64,000 nt of DNA from Otis tarda (GCA_026413225.1 CM048552.1:204117553-204181552); one strand, 5' to 3'. Counted from the stretch's first letter, positions 12,701 to 26,321 are shown. Translations and numbers: made by a program. The notes: generated by a model not told the origin, from the sequence alone.

Positions 12701-15700
12701 CCCCACCAGCAAACCTGTTCAGAAAGCTAAATCAGCAGAAAATGAACCCTGCAGGAATAAGCAGAGAGCCGTCAGCTGGCTCAGATCTCCAGCCCAGCTC
12801 ATCTGAGGCCAGAAAAATGCCAGTGCACAAGGGAGGGTGGGAGGAGAGGAGCAGGACCATTTTCAGTGGCAGCTATGGTTTAAATCAGAATAGCCTCTCT
12901 ACAGAGCCACAACCTAAGACTTGAAATGCCAAGGTGGGTACCCTGCTCTTACTAAGCCTCCTGGGCTGTCTGTCAGTGCCCAGTCTAACAGCGTAGACGT
13001 CCCACATGCTCCTCTGCAAGCCCCTTGCCTGCAAGCCCTGCAACTGCTGGCACATCAGCACATCCAATCTGCAAGAATTCTTGGCTAGGGGAATATTCCT
13101 ATTTCTGCTTGCTTTTTTGTATACTTACATTGCATTGCAAGTGTTGATTGTGTTTTTCCCTGAAGATTATAAATCCTAACAAAGTGCAGTGAAATCATCA
13201 AGCTTTTTCAGTTAGCAGATCCTGGCCAAAAGCTTTTTGGTTTTTTTTTCTGTAAGTGAGGTTACAGTCGGCGCTTGAAATTTGGCAACTGCTGAAGACC
13301 TGTGTAGTATCACTGAAAAAGGAATAAAGTAGTCATCAAGAAAAGGCAGGGAAATCTGACCTATATCAACCGACACCTCTTCCGCAGCCTGTATGTATGT
13401 AGAGCTCAGGCTCTCGAGTAGGTTACCACAGCTTCAGCAATTGTGCTCTTTGATTGCCAGTGGTAATTGTCCGTGTGCACACTCCCAGTGCCTGACAGAT
13501 ACATGGAAATGGGACTTAGCATAACCCGCTGTCACTCCAGTATAATTTAGTTTACGATTACTTGAATTATATCCCATTTGCCAGGGACGATGAACACATG
13601 TGCACACACACAAATGCACACACGCGGAGTTGCCATGACTGAGCTGACACATGCCAACACATCAAGCTGCGGGAGCTGAATTATGAGTCTGAACTCAGAT
13701 GGATATATTCTGCTGGAGAAGAACCAGCATGTCTGTACTGGGTCTAACAAAACTGAAGGAACTGCTTCTGAATTGAATTTTGGTATCTTATAGCTGAGTC
13801 TTTTTAATTTTTGGAAAAGAAGGGTGAGGACTGACGTTGTTAGTCTGCAGGTTGCTACGTGGGATGCCACAGACGGGTGAGAAAGCCCTGCCGCCACATG
13901 GGCAGAACTAGAATGGACCGTAACGGCTGGAAGGTGCATTCAGACTAATCAGTCTACAGGTTGGATGAGATGTATATGTACATATCTATTGATCTTTTTG
14001 AATCTACCCGTGAACTTGTATCAGCAGAGGGTTACATTCTTAGTGGAATTATAATGAATTGCAATTCCATTAATTTCAGCTGCTCCTTGATGTATCTGCA
14101 TCTCTCTCACAGTTGTTAATGTCTTGGTTCTTCAGGAACAGACTTGCTTACTCTATTGCCTTTGAAAAACAATCGTTGCCCTTGATGTTAGCTCTGTTTC
14201 ACCTAGAGTGAAGCAGTGGGATTTGCAGGCTAACATACCGTGTGTTCCCAGAAATGCGTACCCGCAGTGAACATGTGTGTGTAAGGCTCACGTAACTCAC
14301 TAGAAAGCCTTTCTTCCACCAGCCCATCACACCTGATCAATACTTGCCTCCCTTCTAGGTTTTCGCATTAAGCAGGGTGGTAGTAAAAGATATTTTTTGT
14401 GTATGTGGATAAATAGAGCATATTTCTATCTTCAGGGTTTGGGTTTTATCTCAGAAGATTTGTACCCAGGGCTTGAGGCAGTCCAGCAGAAGTGAGAATG
14501 CCTTTGTCCCAAGTCCCTTCAAGTTTGCTCCTCTGGTGGTGGCACAGCCGGAGCCATCGCCTGGACAAGGCACCTGCACAGACCTTCAGTTTCAACGTAG
14601 ATGGTGAACTGGCAGTTCTTTGAGGCCAAGTGTGTGCTGTGGGACGGGTGCCCTCCGTGGGGCTGCTCCAGCCCCCGTGCCCTTGCCCCGCACCGCGGGG
14701 CCGCAGAGAGCTCTGCCCACTGAGGCAAAGACACCCAAGGGGCAGCTCTGACATTTTCCTCTTCTTTTTTCCTTGATGGAGAAAGCAGAGTATTCATGAG
14801 TCAGTTCCTCAGTGTTGCCACCTCAGTCACTCATAACTCATTACCTGGGCATGCAAAATCATGCGATTCGGGGCTGTTAGGGCTGTTGTGGTTTTTACTC
14901 TGTATCTTTTTCCCCCTAGGTTGTAGGAGCTTTGGGTGCCTTTCTTTCGTAGTTCCCAGTTTAAACAGGCAGTGGTTCCATGTTCAGCAGCAGTCCCCGC
15001 TGGACTATATATTCAAATGTAAGGCAGCAAGTTGGCATATATATGTAGGCTGGAGTTTGGGTTTTCTTTAACTGCATTTTGATCTCCTGGCTATTTTTCT
15101 GCTCCCAAGCCTGGCTTATGCAATGTTTGGGTCTATAACCAACCTATAGTCATTATAAAAAGGCATCCTAGGCAGAGTTTATGTGCTTTCTTGTATGTTA
15201 CAGTCAGTCAGAATTTCAAATACACCAAAAAACCCTACTTCTTGTGCTCTTCAATAGCATTAGAATTGCCATTTTGCCATTTTGCTGGTATGAATCATTA
15301 GACTCCAGCAATGTAATGCCCATTAGATCATCCAGTTCAGCTCCTGATCCGTGTCAGATTGTTCTCTACAAATATTTTCCTCATGTGAGGTCTTGCATTC
15401 AATTTACTACGTCATAGACTTTCCACTGCTACCCTTGGAAAAGAGTGGACCAAGAATACAAGGAAGCATCAAATCACATTGAATATGTCATTCCAGACTG
15501 TAAACAAACAAAGCTAAAAATAATTTGAGGACCATGTACAGTGGAAAACTTTGACTTCCAAAAAAACTACCAAACAGCAATTCTAAGGGAGCCCTTGCAT
15601 ATCCTCACAGAGTTGTAGGTTTTTCTCTGTCAGAGATTTTTATTTAAAATACAAGGAAAGAATATACTAGAAGCTCAGAATAGCAGTTTCTCTTGGAGAA

Positions 15701-18689
15701 GTAGAAAATGAAGCAGACTTGTAGTTCTGCTGCTTGTTTACATGTCATCCTCCCTTATTGGCAAATAATTATAAGCAGCATCAAATGATAGATATCTGCT
15801 GTGCTGAATTCCTCTGCTCTGACTTAGTTACACTAAGCATGGAGGGTTTGAGTCTGATTTTTGAAACTGTCAGGCGCCAAATGGCATGCTTCACATTAGC
15901 CTGCAGTTCTGTACCTAATTTGCATTCAGTTATGCAAATTAAACATTTGACTTGAGTAATCACACACAAATCAGCATGTCTGATCATTTGCACACATGCT
16001 TATTCACTTCATTTGCTCAAATAAAATATCTGCTCAAACTAAGTAGACAGCTTAGTCCCTAACCATTGTAGTAACCAGCTTCAGTATTTCTGAGGCTGAT
16101 CATGTTGGTTATTAATAGGGCAGCTGCAAGCAGTTAATGATATGGGCATCCTTTAATAAAATCTCCCCTGTGTGTTTTTGCATGCCTTTAGAATCTGCTA
16201 GTGATGGACATAAGGCTTCCTGAATGCAGGGAAAGTCAAATGCATGGAAGTTTGCTGAAGCCGACTTTCAGTTGAATTGTTGGCTGTTGGTACGTTAAAA
16301 GCCAGTAGGAAAAAACAACCCTGAGGACTAGTTAAGCGTGCTTGTAGAACATAACCTGGTTCGGACAGCTTAAGCAAAAAGTGCATCTAGACATATGCTA
16401 GTTAGAAATGTGCAAATGTAGCATTTTCCTGCAGTGAAATAAGCAAAAATTAAAATGACTTCTATACCTAAGTATTCATTCTGTCAGTAGCGTTCCTCTG
16501 TTCCAGGAGATTGCAATAATATGGATTGCTATCTAGTGAAAGATGATCAGCTTTTGGGAGAAATGTGAAATTATTTAGCAAGTGAAGCAGAAAGTGGGGG
16601 TTCAAAATATTTAAAATATATTCAGTTCTTCACGGAAAAGTGGCTTTTGGCACCAGCACAGCAAACTGCCTTGATACACTAATGCTCAACAAATATCTTG
16701 TGTATGAAAAATGCATTTGATAAGCAAGGTCTTTTGAAATTAAGATGGTTTTATTATTTCTTTGTGTGCAAAACTGGAATGTAACCCATTCCTGTAAATT
16801 GGATAAATAAGCAATTTAGGAATTAATCCTAAAAAAATATCCAAATAAAATTGTATTACTCTCCTGAGGCCGCCATACGGCATGCTGCAGCTTCCCACTC
16901 AGGTGGTGCAGTACCAAAGCTGCCTGCGTGGTGAACTAGGAAGGACTGCGAAGGCCGATGGCCATAGGTAGACCATTTCTTGTATCACATTCAAATCTGT
17001 TCAGGTAGATGAGGAAAGCTCAGATACATTAACTGAAAGGAGCTCTGTACTGAATTACAGAAAGTTGAAGTCCCTGTAAAAGCTCTGAGATGCCTCCTTC
17101 TCAGTACATGCTGGGATGCTTTGGGATGTATTCAGAAGCCTTTGGTACCCAAGGAAACGGGCTCTCCAGAGCATCAGCTGTTCTTTTCGGGCACCATCAT
17201 TAGTTGGTGATTGAGATAACCCATCTGCATCCCTCTTGGTCAGGTACATTAAGTCTGCAGTGGTCAAGGTGACCAGATTCAGGACAAAATAACCCATGGT
17301 TACGAGAGGAGCTGCCGAGATCTCTGTAAGGCATCTTTACTCACAAGTGTAAAGATTGGACCTTTCCCAAAAGGTCCAAGATGGTCACGGCAGTGACAGG
17401 CAGCCCAAGAAGCAGTGCCATCTCCCCAGCATCCATCCACGTCGTGTCACACCCATGAGGAGAGAGTGAGGCTGCAGGCATTGAGTGCTGAAGGGAAAGT
17501 TTAGAAGGCCTCAAGCAATAAAAAAACATAGTGTATGAAGCAAACCTGCAAAGCAGTTTTCATTTACAAGAGTCACACAGGCTCTGAGCATTGCTTGACT
17601 TTGGAGGAGGCTGCGAAGCTGCCTGGCGAGAGGCACGCACCGTGACCTCAGACTAAACAGCCCTGTTACAAACAATGTAGGCAAAGATAAGTTTTGCTTT
17701 GTTTTGGCCCCCGCATTAACTGCGATTAAAAATAGAGCCCTCAGCAGCAGCAGGGAGCAAAACAACTGCAGCATTGTTAGCTTTATCAGGAGAAACAGGG
17801 AGCACGAAGGATGAAAACACAAGGCAAGCAGGGGGACTGGGAGTAGAAAAACGACGTCAGGTCCAAGGACTGGGCCGGGCTGGACCACTCGTCCCCTCCT
17901 GAGTTGATCTTTAGTGCAGAACAATAATATGTTTTTCTCCATGGTTTGTGTTTAAAGGAAATTTTTAACCTGCCAGTATTTAGCGGCTGGAGATGACAAA
18001 CCTGTTCTTAGATCACCCATTCCCTGCTTCCAGTTCAGAACTACACAACCACAACTAAATAATTTGATGTTCTCAAAATTTAAGCACTGGATGAAAAATC
18101 TCAGCCCCAGCAGGATTTCCAATAACAACATATCCATCAGTTTCAACGGATTTCACCCAAGGGAAATAACATTCCTGCTTATTCTGAAAGTCATGATGGA
18201 GTTGATCTCTAAAAGGTGAAGACTGCAGCTCCATGGACTCAGCCTCGGAGCTGTGTAGAGAGGTGCTTCAGACGGACCCATGCTTACAATTCCTAGCAGT
18301 TTGTTTCAGTGCTGCAATGGGTTAATTTGGGCTTGGTGATGAGAGAGGAGTTTGGAAGCTTGCTTTCTACAGTATGGAACAGAATCAATCATGTCTGCAG
18401 AAACAGATCCCTTCATTAGCTTTCATTAGTGTTTGTTGTATTACGCCAGCACCCAACGATCTCTACCACATGAAAGCTCCATTTTCCTGTCTGTTTTGTA
18501 AATACACATACAACAAATGACATTTGCAGGCCAGAAGATATAAGATCCTAAAAATTTATTGTATTCCTTCCCAATTCCTTCTAGATGTTACCCCTCAAAC
18601 TGAGAGCAGTTTCAAAAGAATGGAGATAGCAAAAAAAAAGTTATTTTTCATTTCATAAACACATACAAATGTTATGATTTAAATCTCAG
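9781..18689. other. MAML2: Unique intronic sequence
   Basis: No recognisable exon or mobile element. Small CpG-enriched patches occur at 10070-10200 and 10490-10640, and a short CA-rich stretch near 13600-13625. Open frames up to 143 codons (17511-17942, - strand) look random. Confidence 0.55.
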
Positions 18690-19539
18690 AGCAATCACAA
18701 ATTAAGAAAATAAGAAGCTTGGACTGACTAAGACCAAACATTTGTCTGATTCTGTATGTGGTCACTCTTACTGGCCAGTAGTAGAAGAGCATAATAAGCA
18801 TATAAGCATACCTTAACCTTCCCCAGAACGCCCTCCCAGCTTCCAGCCATCTTTGGCTAAGCAGGAATAAATGGTGTATTTGCACTTAATAGCTTGAATG
18901 GATTTTTCTTCAATGAATTTTTCCAGTTGCTTTCTGAACCCATTTAAAATTACATCTTGCTAAAAATAGCTCCATAGCTGTGCCTCGCATAAAGACCTCC
19001 TTGTTTGCTTTTACCTTGCCATGTGCTCATTGTACCTGATGGCTTCCAACTCTTGCACTGGAAGATTCATTGATCTCTGTTCACTCATGCAACATATTTT
19101 GTACATTTGCGTTCATATTCCCCCCTCAATTTTTCCTTTCCTGGGCTGAAAAATCTTAGACTATTTAACTAGTTCCTCTATGGAAGCTGTTTTTTACCTT
19201 TGACTGTCCTTTTTACCCTTTTCTGTATATTTTTCTTTCTACTATGTTCTTTTTGAGACGGGGTGGATTTAAACAGTGCCAGTGTGATGGGTCTTTGCTT
19301 TGCTCTCTGTTCCTCTGCTGGCATTCAGCTGGCTGTCGGAGCAGTTGCACTTCTGAGCACTGAGATGGTGTTTATCATGCTGTCTACTCTGACCTTGAGA
19401 TCTCATTCCCAAGGAGTAAGACTGAGTTTAGGGCCCTTCACTGTACATGGAGTGTAAGGAAGGACTGTTTCCCATGTGCTGGATTTTATGTTTGTCTATA
19501 TTGCATTTCATCTGCTTTTCTATCACCTAGTTACTACTA
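18690..19539 (-). mobile_element. Ancient CR1-type LINE (3' part), left half of a split copy
   Basis: Read on the + strand, this resembles the reverse complement of old reptilian CR1 copies that I remember from turtle and crocodilian genomes. Segments in order are the GTGGTCACTCTTACTGGCCA-type stretch, the 'aatttttccagttgctttctgaaccc' type block near 18917-18942, the 'catattcccccctca' block near 19113, the 'ggctgaaaaatc' and 'ggaagctgtt' blocks, and 'ctttttgagacggggtgg' near 19249-19266. Divergence is heavy and no frame is intact. The same element resumes at about 19851 beyond a younger CR1. Identity is from recalled consensus order, not from a search. Confidence 0.75.
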
Positions 19540-19850
19540 ATCATAGAACCACAGAATCATGGAATGGTTTGGGTTGGAAGGGACCTTTAAAGGCCATCTA
19601 GTCCAACTCCCTACAAGGACCAGGGACATCCCCAACTAGATCAGGTTGCTCAGAGCCCCATCCAACCTGGCCTTGAACGTCTCCAGGGATGGGGCACCCA
19701 CCATCTCTCTGGGCAACCTGTGCCAGTGTTTCACCATCCTCATTGTAAAAATTTTTTTCCTTATGTCCAGTCTGAATCTAACTCTACTTAATTTTGAAAC
19801 CATTACCCCTCGTCCTATCACAACAGGCCCTGCTGAAGTGTTTCTCCCCG
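19540..19850 (-). mobile_element. Younger CR1 LINE 3' end, inserted in an older CR1
   Basis: Starts with the avian CR1 terminal signature (TCATAGAA...GAATCATGGAATGG), then GGTTGGAAGGGACCTTTAAAGG and the 'gatcaggttgctcagagccc' block. On the - strand it encodes the CR1 ORF2 C-terminus (HWHRLPREMVGAPSLETFKA..LSNLI) followed by the 3' UTR. It is 5'-truncated, as most CR1 copies are, ending near the GEKLFSR-equivalent position. It lies inside the older copy at 18690-20345. Confidence 0.93.
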
Positions 19851-20345
19851 AAACTGTAATCTCCCTTCGCTGTGAGAACTGATAACTTGCTCTTACCCTT
19901 CCATTTTGCCTTTTAACCGATGATGTATCAATGCATAGAGCTTCCCTCTTACCCTCCACCAGCTTAGTTTCTTTAAGGGCTTCTAACCAGTGATCTTGCT
20001 GAGCACCTTTGGGCACAAGGTTTGCAGGTAAGCTATGTCAACTGAATTCCTCTTGTTCACATGCTTGTTATCTCCTTCAGAAAACCTTACTAGAGTTGTG
20101 AAGTACAATTTTCCTTTGCAAAAGCTGAACTGGGCTTCTCCAGTATATCCTATTTATCCAAGTGTCACCTAAAGATATTCTTTAGAAATTTTTTATATGT
20201 ATGTTTTGCCTGGTATAAGCATTTTCCTAGAACCTTTTTAAAAATTGCTACCATATTTGCCACCTTCTAGTTTTCTGAGGCCAAGATAATTTTCAGCCAA
20301 AAGCTGCACACTATAGTTAGCAGTTCAGCTAAATCAAGATAAAAA
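19851..20345 (-). mobile_element. Ancient CR1-type LINE, right half of the split copy
   Basis: Continues the element at 18690-19539 in consensus order. It holds the 'ccttttaaccgatgatgtatcaatgc' type block near 19910, the 'catgcttgttatctccttca' block near 20060, the 'cctttgcaaaagctgaactgg' block near 20113, and the 'tttttaaaaattgctaccatatttgccaccttctag' type block near 20237. It ends in 'atagttagcagttcagc' near 20330. These are reverse-complement RT-domain segments of an old CR1, with many substitutions and indels. Confidence 0.75.
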
Positions 20346-21941
20346 TAGAAAAAAAAAAATTTCCTGGAAAAGACTTTAGTTTTGCAAAATTCTGAATGAC
20401 CTGTCATTTTAGTTTGTGCTAATGTCAACCCATAACATTTAGTGATTATCTGCTAGTTTAGCTTTTCACTATTTGACAAACACTGTGATAAAAAAAACCA
20501 CTTGGCCTGTAGAGAGTCTGACCTGTGCTGAGAGCACTGGGAAACCTGAAATGAAATGATGAACACAAAAAAGGAACAGTAAACCTGAAATAAAGTTAAA
20601 TAAAAACTAGCATGAAATAGAAAACTTGGAAAGAGGCAAAATAAAGCACTTAATTTTGTTTTGAGTCATTCTCAACATTTTTCCAGTTCAAAGAGGTCGT
20701 GTTTCAGTGAGAACACAACTTTGCTGTAAATGTTTCTACCCCTGTTAGAACTGAGCTTTTAAGAAAGTGGCGTGCTCAGCAGTATCTGTTACTCATTGGG
20801 GATGTTGAATATTTAAACTGACGTAGGACTGCGCTACAGAGGCTGGAAACATTAAATAACGTGCACACTTGTGTTTCCTTGTGAACATAATTGCCTGACC
20901 TCTACAGCAGATGCAATTTGCCAAGATTTCCTTAACAAAGGCAGTGACCTTAGTTTACTACGTCGTATGAATGTATTCAAGCTTTGGCACTGCCGTACGC
21001 TGCCTTCCCTTTCTTTCCTCTGCAGTTTTGCTTATTGTTTAACTCACTCGGCTTACTGGAGGCCCAAAAGAACCAGCACAAACTACCTGCTCCGCCACAC
21101 GTATTGATTAGGCTGATATTGAATTAGAGTTCCTTATTTTAAGAAGTTCAGTCAGCGTGCAGTCCTGCAGAGTGTTGTTTATTAAATAAGGCCGTTACAA
21201 GGTCAGAGGACTAGCAGCCCCGCGGGATGGTAAATAGCATTGCAGGCTGTATACTGTTAATTATTTAACACGTCTTCAGATGGGTGATTTGAACTGAACT
21301 GTCTCATCTTTCACAGCTAAATAGTGAAGATGACTCAAAAGCTTTTATGGTCTAAATCATCCAGGGTAATTTACCTCTGCATGTTGAGATGGTAAAGAAA
21401 CAGAAAAAGAAGTTTGGTTTCTTACAGATTTGAGTCATTGTCCCATTACATTTCCTTTTCTTACCAAGCACAACACACTCAGCTCCTTCTCCGGTGTCCT
21501 ATAACATCCTCACCAGGCAAAAGACGTCAGATGCCAGCTGGGTCAATTTGTAACTGCGCCAGCCTCCGCTGAACAAATAAGGCTGGGTTCAGCCAACACC
21601 TCCCTTGTCTGCACCCCAGGCTGGATGTTCTCCTCTTCCCTCTGCTAGTGTTCATGCATGTGTAAGAGCTTTGCTTCTCTGAGACTCCTACCAGTCTGTC
21701 AAATCTGACTGGAGTTGGCTCAGTGTTGGCAGGGCGGGGAGGGAAGTGCTATAGGGGCAAAGATCTTAAGCAATCAAAACTCAGATGGCATGATGCTCCT
21801 CTATGCTTTTTGTCTGTGGAAAGCAAATGTCCCCTGTGCCAATCATCCAGCCAGGAACATGCTATTTTAATATCACCATCATACTTAAAAGTAGATCATA
21901 ACATGGGTGCATCCTGCAAAAGTTCACGAATGACAAAATAC

Positions 21942-22060
21942 AATCATAGAATCATAGAATCTTTAAGGTTAGAAAAGACCTCTAAGAGCATCAAGACCAG
22001 CGATCAACCTAACACCACCATGTCCACTAAACCATGTCCAACTACTTCGCATATGAGCTG
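21942..22060 (-). mobile_element. CR1 LINE 3'-end fragment
   Basis: AATCATAGAATCATAGAAT followed by CTTTAAGGTTAGAAAAGACC and 'caacctaacaccaccatg' is the 3' UTR of a second CR1 subfamily, distinct from the copy at 19540. Similarity fades after 'aaaccatgtcc', so only about 120 bp remain. It lies inside a long but meaningless open frame. Confidence 0.88.
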
Positions 22061-22129
22061 CCCCTTAGAACTTGAGGGCAGTGAAGACCTGTCTCCACAG
22101 CAGAGAGAAACAACCTCTCCGGGCCTGCC

Positions 22130-22470
22130 ATCCTTTATTCTTTCACTTCATTTACTCTTCCTTTCTTCTTTAGTTCTCTGGCATCTTGCTGCTGATCTCT
22201 TCCTTCAATGTTTTCTGTTCTCTAATATTCTTCAGACCAAACAATACACTGTTGCTCTTCTCTTCTTCATTCTCTCAGGTGAGTCATCCCCTTCTTTTTC
22301 CATCTCCTTTGTTCCTTTCCTTCCTTGTCCAGCCTTTCCATCATCTTCTCTTTTCTCTCTCTCTACTTTTCTACCTCTGTCTTGTTGCCTTCTCACCCAT
22401 ATCTCCCTACTTCATCATTTACTCTTTTATTCTCTGTCCCCTGTTCCTCTTTGCTATCTTCTACGTGAAT
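22130..22470 (+). repeat. Pyrimidine-rich (C/T) low-complexity tract
   Basis: About 340 bp dominated by TTCC, CTTTC and TCTC words. It explains a 305-codon open frame rich in S, L and F (21723-22640), which is not a gene. It is a mirror image in base bias of the purine tract at 52540. Confidence 0.75.
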
Positions 22471-22609
22471 TGTACCATGCCTACATGAATTCATACCTTC
22501 TGAAATGCATGTCAACAATGTTGGTCAGAAAGAGAAGTGGAGGTGAGCAAGACTGCTTGAGTGGGCACCTTATCTCTCAGCTTCAGATCTTCCAGAAGAG
22601 TTTAGACAG

Positions 22610-22690
22610 CTACTCAGCTTTGACACTTAATTTCCATTGATTTTGAGTAGGATTTAGGGGCCTAAATCCCTCAGAATCTCTGGTCCCAGG
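22610..22690. repeat. Ancient amniote repeat fragment (same broad family as 6985)
   Basis: 'atttccattgattttgagtagg' followed by 'atttaggggcctaaatccc' matches the central palindrome of the same remembered repeat (CATTGA..TCAATGGGATTTAGGC). The 'aggggcct/aaatcc' core is nearly self-complementary. Confidence 0.4.
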
Positions 22691-24514
22691 TCAGCAACAT
22701 TATCCATCCCACTTCGCAGCCCCTTAGCAAGACCCATGAATGTGATCTCACAAAACTTAAGCTATTAGTGACAGAAGTGGCCAGTGAAACCTAGGCACTG
22801 TGGTGATGCAGGACTACCAGTTTGTGGATTGCTCAACTTCACCAGGTTCTCAGGAGAATTAAGTCTCTATGTGCATTCTTCTCCCTTCTACTCTCTACAG
22901 CACTACCACGAGGAGAACTGAAGGAAACCGTGAGTAGGAAGGCAGATTTTCCAGTCCCCTTTGTAGGAATGACCCACTTAACAGATGACACAATCAGGGT
23001 ATTTACTCTTTTTTTGCCACTTCCAGTAAGGGATGTTCAAAAGCAAAGTGCCCATTCATTGAGATGCCCAGTGTCCAAATCGGCTGGCACAAAGGAGCTC
23101 ATCTTGTCCTCAGCAATTCTATTTGTTCAGGTGCAAGCTAGTGCCTGTGGTAGCTACCAATCTAAATACAGATGCAGGGGTCTAAAAAATAGGGGAAGGG
23201 GAGAAGAGAAAGAAAGAAATAAAGAAGGCCATTTCAGACAAGCCATAGTGAGCCCAAGCAAGTTTCAAGTAAATTAATTGTGGAACAACACAGTGTACGA
23301 TTTTGGCCTCCTAAAATGGAACATATTCCTTATAAAATGGGCATGCTGTGCAGCTCTCTGACCTTTCCAAGTGAAACAATAGGACCACTAGAATGGAAAG
23401 TCTGCAGGAACAGCAGACAAGGAAAGGAAGTTTAGGTTGAACAAAGGTTTTGTTCATTTTTACAGCCCCTAGAGGAAGAGCAGCGCTGTACAGAAGCTGT
23501 TAATGATGGGCTGGATTGGACGGCCGAAACCAGTGCCAAGATCTAAATGTGGTTTTACTCCAAACTCCTCCCCAGCTGTCCAGATACCCTGCAGAATTTC
23601 CAGCTGGTGTGAACCCCACGGGCTTCCTGGACCAGCAAAATAAAAAAAAAAAAGGGGTGGAGGGCAATCCTGTCTGTCGTTTGCACGCCACCTTCTCGCT
23701 TGATAAATGCAATTCGCTTGCATGAAATAGCAAATCATTAAGCTTTGTCTGACAAACTTGCAAGTTGACCTAAACTCTTGGGTTGTAGGAAGGAACTGTG
23801 CTGTACTGAGGGCTTGCTCAGGTAACTATGGCAACTCTGCTTCTCTGTTAGGCTTTGAACGAACTGTTCTTAAGTGAAAACAGCTTCAGCCTACCATCGC
23901 TGTTTAATAAATAATCCGCCAGTAGAGCAGAATTCAGGTTCAGAGAAGCTGTGCTTCCTTTCAACGAAGAGCTGGAAAATGCAAAAGTAAAATTCAGCTA
24001 AGTCATCTGCGGAATTTCCATGACTTTGTTCCTCTGGTGCGTAAACAAATCCCTCAGGCACAGCCCCGGGGCTCGGCAGAGGGGTCTGGGGCTCAGGGTC
24101 CCCCTCCTCACCGCCAGTTTTCCAGCAGGTAAAAGCAGAATTGGAGCTCACAAACTGCTTTTGCTCATCATCTTCTTGTTGTACTTAAAGTCATTTCTAA
24201 GCTGTATGCCGTCATTTTAGATCCGCTTGAGCAAAATGAGACATTTCTTTGTATTAGGCAATGAGGGAAAGAAAAGAAGAGAAACCTTTTGAAATTTGTC
24301 ATTCCGGCCTGGCGGGGTGAGATTCAACCTGCGTCGTTCTACGATATGTCAAAGTGCATCGGGGTCAGAAAATAACACGGCACAGTTCCTGAGTGGGAAT
24401 GATGTTTACAGGCTTTTCTTTTACAAGTTTGGATTCTGCCAGGGACATTACATGAGAACTTACAATTTGTTCTTTATAACTAAGAGCCGTTTTGAATAGT
24501 AGCCAGGCACTCTG

Positions 24515-24610
24515 GGCCAGGTTCTTCTTTTAGGCTCTTATGCAGCAAGGATCGGCCTCGGGGCCTGATAGGAGTTTTCTGTTGATTTCAGTCGGAGTTG
24601 GTTTGCTTGG
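24515..24610. repeat. Probable ancient repeat fragment
   Basis: 'ggggcctgataggagttttc' and 'tgttgatttcagtcggagttgg' resemble the 'ggcctgatcc...ttgacttcagtgggagttgg' stretch common to old reptilian and avian repeats. Short and eroded. Confidence 0.35.
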
Positions 24611-26270
24611 GCATGTCACAGGCATAAAGGTGGGTCACCTTGGTCAATGGCGGCCTCGTTTCTCCTGCAAGTCCCTGCAGCAGAGGTGAAGGAGGGATGG
24701 CTGAAGCCAGGCAGCTTTGCCCTGCAGCTCAAGCTTGTCCATGTGTTTTGAAGCCTGAGGCATCACTTCCAACACCTCCTTTGTACACGGCTGCACGGTC
24801 TCTCCTTCCCAAGGTAGAGTGAGCATCACACTACATCCAGAAGTGTTGTCAGATGAATAGAAGAAAGCTGCTGGGGCCAGCTGAGAACCTTCCACCAAGA
24901 AGGAACAGGTCTTACAAATGCCTAGCAAGCTCTAAGGTATCTCACAGATCTAAGCGTTTCAGAACCTGCCTTCAGCCCATCTCCTGAGCAGTGAGGAGAG
25001 CTCTCACCCCACCTGTGACCTCCTTTCCCTCTCTCCATGGGCATGCTCTCTGCAAGGCAAGCAAAGGCACTGCGGGCCACAGTGTGCCCTTTCTTCCCTC
25101 CCTGCCCTTTCGCTGTGTGAATCCCATCCAAGTTTGCCTGCCAATGTCCACTGGTCTCTGCCAGCATAAACAGTGGCAGAGGGCCACAGGGGCTGCAGTT
25201 CCACTTATGAGGAGAGGAACAATACGAGATCAGTTTGGTCCAGAAAGCCTATAGAAGTGGCCAAAATGGAGGCACGACCAAAGCAAAGAGAAGACCTACA
25301 GTAATGGTACTTGCATGGCCCCTCCAAAACACTACAGAACCGTGGTAGGGGCACCTCTGCCCTCCCCAGCTCCACAGCCGGGGTCGAGGACAGCAGCTTG
25401 GACCCTCTGGATGTGGTCCCGCAGGGACACAGGGCTCAGCTTCATCAAGGAGAGCCACCTGCCCCAGCTTTGTCCTTTGGTGTCAGGACGTACTGCAGCT
25501 ATCAGGAATGCCAGGCAGGAATGGGAGCTGGTTATCACCCCAAGGCAAGCCAGGGGCAACGTCAGGGTGAGTGGGATGGCTGGGGAAACGGAAGGAAATG
25601 CATTTCCTACTCAAAACCCCCCATTTGGAAGGCATCTCCCACCCTGTCACATCTCTGTGTTGTCAGGATCTGCTGGATGCTGAGCTGAAGATCAAGGCTT
25701 GCAGGCTCATAGACACTATCTGGTTATTGTCTGAGGCCGGGACATGAAGTCATTAAAAATAACCCAAATAACTCCGTAGGGTTGAGTGACTGTAACCCCA
25801 TTTGGCCTTTTGTCGTTCTGAGTGCTGCTGTTACAAGGCTGCAGTTTCGTGATTTGTGGAGAGCAAACAAGTTCCCCTCCAAACAAAGCCCAAACCAGAG
25901 CCAGGGCCTCATGCACGTCTCTGGGAGAGCAGGGTCTGGTGGCCGTATCCGGGTCCTCTCTGAGCTGAGGCAGCCCTGAAACCACTGTGTTTGTGAGGGG
26001 ACTCTGTTGCTGGGGCTGGCTGAGCACCTTCACCAGGAGTCGAGAAGGGGAGGTTTATCTCTGCAATCTACCAATATTTGGGCAAAGTGTACCAATGCAG
26101 GTGAGAGAAAGTTTCCACTCCTGCCTGAAAAATGGAGGGGGAGGAAAGGGAGAGAGGTTCAGAACCTAAGAATCCTAATGCTTAGATGCCTTAATTAAAG
26201 GTAAACTTCTGCTTTGGGGTGGCTGTGGTTAGAGCAGCAGGCAGAGACCTGACAGCACAGGCTACACAGA

Positions 26271-26321
26271 AAAAAAAAGGCTCTTTCTTTTTTTCTTTTT
26301 TTTTCTTTTTTTTTTTTTTTT
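26271..26321 (+). repeat. A-run followed by long T-rich run
   Basis: A nine- to ten-base A run is followed by GGCTC and then a 38-base almost pure T tract with single C breaks (26284-26321). The two could pair weakly as an A/T hairpin. Another A-run occurs at 26399-26411. Confidence 0.85.

Noticed and set aside
19636-20016. 126-codon - strand open frame
   Set aside because: A chance fusion of a young CR1 ORF2 tail with sequence of the older CR1 that surrounds it.
21723-22640. 305-codon open frame on the + strand
   Set aside because: It spans a CR1 fragment and a pyrimidine-rich tract. The predicted protein is just S, L, F and P from CT-rich DNA, with no domain or splice support.
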